64,000 nucleotides of DNA from Myxococcus hansupus (lineage in GTDB: Bacteria > Myxococcota > Myxococcia > Myxococcales > Myxococcaceae): the NCBI RefSeq assembly GCF_000280925.3, contig NZ_CP012109.1, positions 6,902,501-6,966,500 on the forward strand. The letters are read 5' to 3'. The position numbers and the translations under genes are program-made. The notes under the pieces are model-generated. The model saw only the letters and a list, made by a program, of their open reading frames with translations, did not search any database and had not been told where the DNA came from. Positions 28,866 through 35,746 of this stretch are shown in pieces (position 1 is the stretch's first letter; each line of letters begins with the position of its first letter).

Positions 28866-29492
28866 TCAGGCGCCGGTGACCTTCTTCCACGAGGGCCGGG
28901 CGCTGACGCGCTCCCACCAGGAGGCCACGCCCTTGTACTGGCCCAGGAGCGTTCCGCCGCCCGCGGCGACGAAGAAGTCCATGTACGGCATCCAGCAGAC
29001 CTCCGCGAGCGAGAAGCCGTCGCCCGCGAGGTACGGCTGCTTGCTTAGCACCGGGTCGACGAGGCCCAGGACGCGCTCGACGCCCTTCATACCCTCGTCG
29101 ATGCGGGCCTCGTCCGCCGCGCCGCCGCCGAAGAAGGGCTTGAAGAGGCGCTCCCAGATGACCTTCATCGCCGCGGGCGTGAAGTAACTGTGCTCCACGC
29201 TGATGAACTGCTCCATGGCCGCGAACGCGCGCGCGTCGGACGGCGTCAGCGCGGCGCCCGGCAGCTTGCGGTCCAGATAGCGGATGATGGCGCGCGACTC
29301 ATAGACGCGGAAGCCGTCGTCATCCTCGAACGCGGGGATGACACCGAAGGGCTGACGCTCCACGTGCGCGGGCTGCTTGTGCTCGCCCTTCGCGAGGTCG
29401 ATGAGAACGAGCTCCGCCTCCTGGCCCTTCTCCGCCAGGGTGGTGAGGACCATGCGCGTGGCCGTGCTCATCGGGTGGCCGTACACCTTCAT
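28866..29492 (-). CDS. Glutathione S-transferase family protein
   Basis: 208 residues. The N-terminal thioredoxin-like domain begins MKVYGHPMSTATRMVLTTLAEKG, with the Ser of PMSTATR at the expected catalytic position, and has GVIPAFEDDDGFRVYESRAI (cis-Pro plus the glutathione-binding ES motif). The all-helical C-terminal domain includes PYLAGDGFSLAEVCWMPYMDF. The Ser-based site and the EQFISVEHSYFTP segment resemble phi-class enzymes. It is likely to conjugate or reduce electrophiles; the substrate is unknown. It is flanked by hairpins on both sides. Confidence 0.88.
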   Translation of the reverse strand: MKVYGHPMSTATRMVLTTLAEKGQEAELVLIDLAKGEHKQPAHVERQPFGVIPAFEDDDGFRVYESRAIIRYLDRKLPGAALTPSDARAFAAMEQFISVEHSYFTPAAMKVIWERLFKPFFGGGAADEARIDEGMKGVERVLGLVDPVLSKQPYLAGDGFSLAEVCWMPYMDFFVAAGGGTLLGQYKGVASWWERVSARPSWKKVTGA

Positions 29493-29596
29493 GTGAGATT
29501 CCTCTTCGCGGCGGGCCGGGGAGAGTCCCGGCCTGGCGGGGCCACACTCTTCATGGCCACCTCCAGCGCCGCAAGGAATTCAGGAAAGTGCCGTTC

Positions 29597-29622
29597 CCGC
29601 CGGGGCGCGTCATCCCCGGCGG
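29597..29622 (-). terminator. Terminator-like hairpin after the galU operon
   Basis: CCGCCGGGG (29597-29605) and CCCCGGCGG (29614-29622) form a 9-bp stem with an 8-nt loop, ten bases after the stop of the gene downstream of galU. Confidence 0.55.
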
Positions 29623-29632
29623 CCCTGACGGT

Positions 29633-30388
29633 CTACAGGGTGAAGAGCGCGTCGGGCAGGCTGGCCCGGTTGTCACCCTTCAATGCGGTGAAGCGCAGGT
29701 TGCGCTGGCCCCCGCGCCAGACCTCGATGGTGCGCGGCATCAGCTCACCGGTGGCCGGCGAGTTGTAGTCGAGGAAGCGCACGTCCCAGGCCGTTCCCGA
29801 AGCGTCCGTGTAGCGGAGGCGCGCCGGGCGGAAGGAATCCTTGTAGACCCAGAACTGCGGACGCCCCTCGGCCATCTCGCCGAGGACATAGGCGACCTCG
29901 CCGCCCAGGCGCGCCAGACCGGTGCGACCCGTCTCCACGCCGAGGCTCTGGAGGTGCCGCAGCACCGACTCCTTCACCTCCTGCACGTTGCCACTGCCCG
30001 TGGCGAGCAGCGGGCACACCTGCGCGACGAGCACCGACATGGCGGGAATCTCGGTGCCCTGCGCCTTGCGCCGGCCTCCGGACTGGACCACCGCGGACGG
30101 CGTGCTGCCGTCGGCCACCGAGGCCTCGAAGCGGCAACGGCCGGGCGTGCGGATGGACAGCACGCCATCCCCCTGCACCTCCGGCCGGTCCGTGGGCGTC
30201 CCCAGCGCGGCACCAGCCTCCTTCACCGACGCTCCACCGAAGCTGAGGGAGCCTTCCACGCGCAACGTGGAGAGCCTCTGCTCGGCGCGCTCCGCCGCCA
30301 TGCGACGGATGATGGAGCTTCCGGGCAGCACGTAGGCGCCCGCGGCGAAGGAGACCAGGACTGCGAGGAGTGCAACGGTGCGCTTCAC
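29633..30388 (-). CDS. Exported protein of unknown function downstream of galU
   Basis: 251 residues with a Sec signal peptide (MKRTVALLAVLVSFAAGAYV). The rest is beta-rich: LRVEGSLSFGGASV, VQGDGVLSIRTPGRCRFEASV, AWDVRFLDYNSPATGELMPR and IEVWRGGQRNLRFTALKGDN. The layout of strands ending in a P-R-x-IEV motif recalls LolA/LolB-like lipid-binding folds, but the match is weak. ATG 30388 overlaps the galU stop (30385-30387) as ATGA, so it is co-translated with galU, suggesting a periplasmic or envelope role connected to polysaccharide or lipoprotein assembly. Confidence 0.7.
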   Translation of the reverse strand: MKRTVALLAVLVSFAAGAYVLPGSSIIRRMAAERAEQRLSTLRVEGSLSFGGASVKEAGAALGTPTDRPEVQGDGVLSIRTPGRCRFEASVADGSTPSAVVQSGGRRKAQGTEIPAMSVLVAQVCPLLATGSGNVQEVKESVLRHLQSLGVETGRTGLARLGGEVAYVLGEMAEGRPQFWVYKDSFRPARLRYTDASGTAWDVRFLDYNSPATGELMPRTIEVWRGGQRNLRFTALKGDNRASLPDALFTL

Positions 30389-31287
30389 GGCTTCTCCGTC
30401 TTCACGACTTCACGCATGAACTCGAGCAGGCCGGAACGCAGCTCCGGGCGCTTGAGCGCGTAGGCGATGTTGGCCTTCAGGTAACCCACCTTGTCGCCGG
30501 CGTCATACCGCTGGCCCTTGAAGCGGTAACCCAGGAGGCCCTGCTGCTGCTGGAGGGTGGCCAGACCGTCGGTGAGCTGGATTTCCCCGCCCACGCCCGG
30601 CGTCTGGTTCTCCAGGATGGGGAAGATGTCCGGCGGCAGCACGTAGCGGCCAATGACGGCGAGGTTGGAGGGCGCGGTGCCCTTCTTCGGCTTCTCCACG
30701 ATGCGCTCGATGCGCATGACACCGTCGCCCAGGTCCGTGCCCGCGGCGATGCCGTACATGTGCGTCTCGTCGTCCGGCACCTCCATGAGGGCGATGACGG
30801 CCTGGTTGTACTGGCGGTACACACGGGCGAGCTGGCGGATTCCCGGCTCCTCGGCGTCAATCATGTCGTCGCCCAGCAGCACGCCGAAGGGCTCGTTGCC
30901 GATGACGCTCTTGGCGCACAGCACCGCGTGACCCAGCCCCTTGGGCTCCTTCTGACGGACGCTGACGACGCGGACCAGCTCCGCGATGGCGCGCAGCTTG
31001 TCGGCCTCGCCTTCCTTCCCGCGCGAGCGCAGGGTGGTCTCCAGCTCGAAGCCGATGTCGAAGTGGTCCTCGATGGAGCTCTTGCCCCGGCCGTTGATGA
31101 GGACGACGTCTTCGATGCCCGCGGAGACCGCCTCTTCCACGATGTACTGGAGCGTCGGAGTATCGACGATGGGCAGCATCTCCTTCGGAACCGCCTTGGT
31201 CGCCGGCAGAAAGCGCGTGCCCAGGCCGGCTGCCGGGATGACACACTTGCGGATGAGGGGCTCTACCTTCGGGGTTTTGGAGGCCAT
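30385..31287 (-). CDS. galU: UTP-glucose-1-phosphate uridylyltransferase
   Basis: 300 residues from the ATG at 31287 (MASKTPKVEPLIRKC). The nucleotide-binding signature IPAAGLGTRFLPATKAVPKE, the metal region LLGDDMID, the sugar-binding TPGVGGEIQLTDGL and RYDAGDKVGYLKANI are intact. It makes UDP-glucose for lipopolysaccharide, exopolysaccharide and spore-coat sugars. The in-frame sequence upstream (MSILSGLMGSDAIN...) would overlap the divergent gene and is unlikely. A 7-bp inverted repeat lies between it and the outer-membrane protein gene. Confidence 0.95.
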   Translation of the reverse strand: MASKTPKVEPLIRKCVIPAAGLGTRFLPATKAVPKEMLPIVDTPTLQYIVEEAVSAGIEDVVLINGRGKSSIEDHFDIGFELETTLRSRGKEGEADKLRAIAELVRVVSVRQKEPKGLGHAVLCAKSVIGNEPFGVLLGDDMIDAEEPGIRQLARVYRQYNQAVIALMEVPDDETHMYGIAAGTDLGDGVMRIERIVEKPKKGTAPSNLAVIGRYVLPPDIFPILENQTPGVGGEIQLTDGLATLQQQQGLLGYRFKGQRYDAGDKVGYLKANIAYALKRPELRSGLLEFMREVVKTEKP

Positions 31288-31303
31288 GAGGGCTGCGAAT
31301 CTA

Positions 31304-31326
31304 TTGATGGCGTCTGACCCCATCAA
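31304..31326. promoter_or_regulatory. Operator-like inverted repeat between galU and the outer-membrane protein gene
   Basis: TTGATGG (31304-31310) and CCATCAA (31320-31326), perfect 7-bp arms with a 9-bp spacer, sit in the middle of the 60-bp divergent gap. The position suggests a shared regulator site. Confidence 0.4.
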
Positions 31327-31347
31327 GCCGGATAGGATGCTCATGTC

Positions 31348-32196
31348 ATGTCGCTGCGTTCCCTGGTGCTGATCGCCCTCTGTGTGTCCACTACCTCGCT
31401 GGCTCAGCCGGCCGAGGACCTCCGGGATGTCATGAGCGCGCGCGCCTATGGCATGGGCGGCGCCTACCGGGCCCTGGGCCTGGGCGGCGACGCGATGCTG
31501 GGCAACCCCGCCGCCATGGTCCTCTTCCCGTCCTACCGGCTCGAAGGCACGGGCGGGTGGGACGTCGAGAAGAAGGAGGGGCAGCTCGGGGTCTCCGTCA
31601 TCGACGCGGCCACCAGCCGCCTGGGCATGGGGCTCGACTACCACTGGGTGAGCGTGGGCCGCGGCGGCGCCCGCGCCAGCGCGCACATGAGCTCGCTGGG
31701 CGTGGGCCTGCCCGTCAGTGAGATGCTGATGCTCGGCGCCACGGTCCGCTACCTGCGCATGAGCGGCCAGTCGCGGTTCGCCAACTCCGTCACGGGTGAC
31801 GCCGGAATCATCCTGCGGCTGTCCCAGCAGTTGATGGCGGGCTTCTCCGCGCACAACCTCGTCGATACCGGCAACGAGGAGCTGACCCGCTACTACTCGG
31901 CGCACGTGGGCGTGATGACGGGGTTGCTGACGCTCGCGGGCGACGTGCGCGCGGACTTCACGACGAACGACGCGACGACGTTCACGTACCACGGCGGCAT
32001 GGAGTACATCCTCGGGCAGGTGTTCCCGTTCCGCGCGGGCTACACGTACGACGGCTTCACCCGCACGTCCCAGCTCAGCACGGGGCTCGGCTTCATGTCC
32101 GAGGGCGGCGGCGGAATCGACGTCGCCTACCGGCATGACCTCGGCGGCCCCAAGGGGCGGCTGCTGGCGCTGACCATCAAGCTGAACATGAACTGA
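31348..32196 (+). CDS. Outer-membrane beta-barrel protein (PorV/UPF0164-like)
   Basis: 282 residues with a signal peptide (VLIALCVSTTSLAQ). The mature part begins with a conserved R-A-Y-G-M-G-G-A-Y-R-A...AMLGNPAAM motif seen in PorV/PorQ-type and other 14-strand barrels, followed by alternating amphipathic strands (LGMGLDYHWVSVG, LGATVRYLRMSG, FPFRAGYTYDGFT), ending LALTIKLNMN. It is probably an outer-membrane protein; the cargo is unknown. It is divergent from galU, and its stop is one base from the convergent TPR gene stop within CTGAGTCAG. Confidence 0.8.
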   Translation: MSLRSLVLIALCVSTTSLAQPAEDLRDVMSARAYGMGGAYRALGLGGDAMLGNPAAMVLFPSYRLEGTGGWDVEKKEGQLGVSVIDAATSRLGMGLDYHWVSVGRGGARASAHMSSLGVGLPVSEMLMLGATVRYLRMSGQSRFANSVTGDAGIILRLSQQLMAGFSAHNLVDTGNEELTRYYSAHVGVMTGLLTLAGDVRADFTTNDATTFTYHGGMEYILGQVFPFRAGYTYDGFTRTSQLSTGLGFMSEGGGGIDVAYRHDLGGPKGRLLALTIKLNMN

Positions 32197-32197
32197 G

Positions 32198-35100
32198 TCA
32201 GCGCGGCGCCCGGAGCGGCAGGTAGCGCTCGGAGGCGGCGAAGCGGAGCAGCTCCACCAGCTCCGCCTCGTTGTCCCGGCGCGCGCGCAGCACGGTCAGC
32301 GCGGGCCCCATGCTGCCACAGGCCACGAGCCCTGCCCGGTTCGCGGAGTCGCGCGCGGCGTCCGCGAGCGCGGAGGCCTTGAAGTTCTGCGTGCCCGGCT
32401 CCAACAGGGCCACGGCGCGCTCCAGGGCCTTCGGGGAGAGGGACTCACGGACCACGCGGGCCTCTTCTCCGGTGGCGCGGGGGTCCTTGAGCACGGTGGA
32501 CAGCAGCGCGAGGGCGCGGAAGAGCTGGCGTCCCTTGAGGGCCCGGAGCGCGAGCAGGTCCGGCGACAGGGACAGCAAGGCGCGTCCCGCGTGGAAGCGC
32601 AGCTCCGGCGCGGGCATGGACTCTCGCAGGAGGAGGCGGCCCACGAGCAGGCGCGGATGGCCCGCGTGCACGGCGGTGAAGGGCGGACCGTCATCCTCCG
32701 CGAGCACGAGCTCCGGCAGGTGGACATCCAGCATCCGCGCGGCGGTGTGCAGCGCGTCGAGCACGTCGGGTGCTGCCGGGCCCGCGGTGGCGCGCAGCAG
32801 CTCCGAGGAGCCGGCGGCGCGGCCCTCGGCGGGGAACAGGCGGCAGAGCGCGATTCCGGTGCAGGCGAGCAGCTCGCCGGAGGGCGTCCGCAGCCCCGGG
32901 TGACGCAGGCCCGCGCGCTCGTCGGACGTCAGCGGCGGGCGCTGGCCTTTGGGCGCGGGGGTTTCGAGGCCGTCGAGCGCGTCGGCGATTTCGCGCATCA
33001 GCGAGGCGCGGTCGGGGTCGCCGCGCTGGTCGAAGTACTCCGCGAGCGCGCGGTACGGCGCCGCTTCCAGCGGGCGCTCCCGGATGTGCCGAAAGCCGTC
33101 GGGCTCGGTGTCCTGGGCGGGCAGGTAGGCGGGGGCGGGAGCGGGAGCGGCGGATTCGCGGGGCTCCGCGGCGCCGGGCGCGGGTTTGGGCGGCTCGGGC
33201 GGAGCTGGCGGCTTCGCGATGAAGGTGCGACCCGGTGCCGGGGCGGCCATGGTGCCTTCGGGACGCGCGCCACGCACGACCCGGCGCACGGGGTCCATGC
33301 GGCCCGGAGGTGCTTCCCAGGAGATGACTCGCGTCTCGGGCACCGACGGCGCGTTGAGGTCCAGCACCTCGCCCGTGATGAGGTCGATGGCTCCGGCGCG
33401 CTGCGGGCTCTGCTCGTCCGTGCCCTGCCGTGCGGCGGGCTCCGCGTCGCGGCCAGGGGATGCTGCACGGGCCGAGGCTCGCTCTCTCCGCGATGGCGCG
33501 GGCGCTCGCGGCGCAGCGGCGGCGGGAGGGAAACCTGATGCGTCCGCGGTGTCGGCTGGGGCGCGAGGCGCGGGGGCTGGCTTGTTGCCCGGGGCCGAGG
33601 CGGGATTGCGCGGCGCGGGGCTTGGGGGGAAACCCGCTGCATCCGCGTTATCGCTGCTCGCGGCGGGGGCGCGAGGCGCGGGGGCTGGCTTGTTGCCCGG
33701 GGCCGAGGCGGGATTGCGCGGCGCGGGGCTCGGGGGGAAACCCGCTGCATCCGCGTTATCGCCGCTCGCGGCGGGGGCGTGAGGTGCGGGCGCCGGCTTG
33801 TTTCCCGGTACCGAGGCGGGATTGCGCGGCCGGGGCGCGGACGCGTTTCCGGGAGCGGAAGAAGGATCGCGTGGCGCCGATGCTCCTGGGCCGCCCTCTC
33901 CTCCACCGGAAGCACGCGGGGCAGAAGCTGAGGCATTCCCTGGCTCTGAGGCCGGGTTGCGCGGCGCGGGCACAGGCGCGTTTCCAGCGGCAGACGCCGG
34001 GTCACGCGGCGCGGGCGCCGGTGCGTTTCCGGGAACTGAAGCCGGGTTACGCGGTGCGGGTGCGGGTGCGGTCCCACTGACAGATGCCGGGTTACGCGGT
34101 GCCGGTGCAGTCGCGTTTCCGGGGACCGAAGCAGGGTTACGCGGTGCAGGTGCGGGAGCGTTTCCAGCGACAGATGCCGGGTTACGCGGTGCCGGTGCAG
34201 GCGCGTTTCCGGGGACCGAAGCAGGGTTACGCGGTGCGGGCGCTGCCGCACTTCCGGAGGCCGCGGCCGGGTTGCGCGGCGCGGGCGCGGGCGCATTTCC
34301 GGGGACTGAAGCAGGGTTGCGCGGCACAGGCGCTGCCGCATTTCCTGAAGCCGATGCAGGGTTACGCGGCGCGGGCGCCGGTGCGTTTCCAGGAGCAGAC
34401 GGCGGATTCCTCGGCGCGGGCGCTGCCGCATTTCCTGAAGCCGATGCAGGGTTACGCGGCACAGGCGCCTGGGCGTTTCCAGGCGCAGACGCAGCATTCC
34501 TGGACGCCGAACCCGCCGACCCTCCAGAAGGCGCTGGGTTGCGCGGCGCGGGCGCCGGTGCGTTACCAGGCTCAGAGGCGGGATTGCGCGGCGCGGGCGC
34601 TTGTACGTTCCCGGGCAGCGATGCGGGGCCGCGTGACTCGGGCCCTGATGGAATCATCGCAGCAACGGCCGCCCCTGGGTCCGTCGTGGACGTGACCTCA
34701 CTGGCCAGGTGCTCGACGTTCGCGGGGGCGTGCATCAACGCGGGCGGCGCGGGAACGAGCGGCGCCCGGGGACCACTTGGCTCGCGACGCGGCGTCGCGG
34801 AGCGCGGGGGCTCGGGAGGAGGAAGCTCACGCTCCTCGCGCGCCTGACGGAGCCCTTCCGCACGACGCGCGTAGATCTGCGCGCGTTCGGGATTGCCCAG
34901 CACCTCGCGCCACAGCCGCGCGAGCCGGTCCCACGTCTGCTCACGCTCCTCTTCGTCCTCCGTCGCGGTGGCCGCGTGCTCCAGCGCCCAGGCGGCCTCG
35001 CCCAGGTGCTCTCGCTGAAGCAGGCGCTCCACGAGCATCAACCAGGCGTCCTTGTGGCCCGGCTCGTAGCGCACGGCTTGCCGCAGTTCATCGAGCGCGG

Positions 35101-35746
35101 CGTCCGCGTCGCCCTTCGCCTCCAACGTGGCCACCAGCTCCAGCCGGGCCTGTCGCGCCGAAGGGCCACGAGACTCCTGGACAAGCTGCGCACGGAGCAA
35201 CTGCGAGAGCACCGTCGTGTCGCCGAGCCGCCGCGCGAGCGCCGTGAGCTGCACACGCGCCTGCTCACTGTCGGGGCTCTCCGCCAGCACCTCGCTCCAG
35301 GCCCATTGCGCGAGTCGCGGGTTGCGCAGCGACTCCTCCGCGACATGGGCCAAAACCCGCAGCGCCTCCAGCCGGTCCGGCGTACGCCGCGCCATCGGCG
35401 CCAGCGCACTTCGGAGGCGCTCCGCGATGGTGGAACGCTCCGCATCGGACACACAGCGGAGCAGTCCCGCGAGCACGGGCAACAAGCCGGGCGAGAGCGA
35501 CTCCGCCGCCTCGAAATCGGCGCGAGCCTTCTTGAACTCGCCCATGTGAAGCCAGCGTTCGCCACGCGTCAGCAAGGCGCCCGCCCGTGCACGGCCGCTG
35601 GGCGCCCGACGAATGGCCTCATCGAGCGCGCGCCGCACGAGCGATGCATCGCCCCGCGCCGCGAGCAGACGCACCTGGTCTCGAAGCGCCGCGCGGTCGC
35701 CGGTCAGGTCGACGATTTCCCGGTACATCCGCGCGGCACCCGCGGG
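32198..35746 (-). CDS. TPR giant, C-terminal part (downstream of a frameshift)
   Basis: This frame continues the gene that begins at 38097. Rejoined, the product would be about 1966 residues. This part starts with TPR helices (AGAARMYREIVDLTGD, ARADFEAAESLSPGLLPVLAG, AALDELRQAV-type units) to about 34900, then a Pro/Ala-rich region with 15-residue repeats (APRNPASVPGNAPAP) and three 36-residue repeats containing SSDNADAAGFPP. It ends in a conserved globular helical domain (EAAPYRALAEYFDQRGDPDRASLM, LACTGIALCRLFPAEGRAAGSSEL, ELVELLRFAASERYLPL) of a type found at the end of other myxobacterial TPR proteins. An ATG at 35860 in this frame is a shadow of the upstream part. Function unknown; a scaffold is likely. 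Confidence 0.75.
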   Translation of the reverse strand, partial: PAGAARMYREIVDLTGDRAALRDQVRLLAARGDASLVRRALDEAIRRAPSGRARAGALLTRGERWLHMGEFKKARADFEAAESLSPGLLPVLAGLLRCVSDAERSTIAERLRSALAPMARRTPDRLEALRVLAHVAEESLRNPRLAQWAWSEVLAESPDSEQARVQLTALARRLGDTTVLSQLLRAQLVQESRGPSARQARLELVATLEAKGDADAALDELRQAVRYEPGHKDAWLMLVERLLQREHLGEAAWALEHAATATEDEEEREQTWDRLARLWREVLGNPERAQIYARRAEGLRQAREERELPPPEPPRSATPRREPSGPRAPLVPAPPALMHAPANVEHLASEVTSTTDPGAAVAAMIPSGPESRGPASLPGNVQAPAPRNPASEPGNAPAPAPRNPAPSGGSAGSASRNAASAPGNAQAPVPRNPASASGNAAAPAPRNPPSAPGNAPAPAPRNPASASGNAAAPVPRNPASVPGNAPAPAPRNPAAASGSAAAPAPRNPASVPGNAPAPAPRNPASVAGNAPAPAPRNPASVPGNATAPAPRNPASVSGTAPAPAPRNPASVPGNAPAPAPRDPASAAGNAPVPAPRNPASEPGNASASAPRASGGGEGGPGASAPRDPSSAPGNASAPRPRNPASVPGNKPAPAPHAPAASGDNADAAGFPPSPAPRNPASAPGNKPAPAPRAPAASSDNADAAGFPPSPAPRNPASAPGNKPAPAPRAPADTADASGFPPAAAAPRAPAPSRRERASARAASPGRDAEPAARQGTDEQSPQRAGAIDLITGEVLDLNAPSVPETRVISWEAPPGRMDPVRRVVRGARPEGTMAAPAPGRTFIAKPPAPPEPPKPAPGAAEPRESAAPAPAPAYLPAQDTEPDGFRHIRERPLEAAPYRALAEYFDQRGDPDRASLMREIADALDGLETPAPKGQRPPLTSDERAGLRHPGLRTPSGELLACTGIALCRLFPAEGRAAGSSELLRATAGPAAPDVLDALHTAARMLDVHLPELVLAEDDGPPFTAVHAGHPRLLVGRLLLRESMPAPELRFHAGRALLSLSPDLLALRALKGRQLFRALALLSTVLKDPRATGEEARVVRESLSPKALERAVALLEPGTQNFKASALADAARDSANRAGLVACGSMGPALTVLRARRDNEAELVELLRFAASERYLPLRAPR
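33540..34640. repeat. 45-bp and 108-bp tandem repeats in the TPR giant gene
   Basis: Three nearly identical 108-bp units begin at about 33579, 33687 and 33795 (GGCTTGTTGCCCGG...). Upstream in the coding sense, about 20 copies of a 45-bp unit (GGGTTACGCGGTGC...) code for APRNPASVPGNAPAP. Both periods are multiples of three. Not CRISPR: there are no spacers and the array is translated. Confidence 0.8.

Noticed and set aside
33540-34640. Regular 45-bp and 108-bp repeats as a CRISPR array
   Set aside because: Repeats are contiguous without unique spacers, lie in an open frame and code for a Pro/Ala repeat; no cas genes are present.
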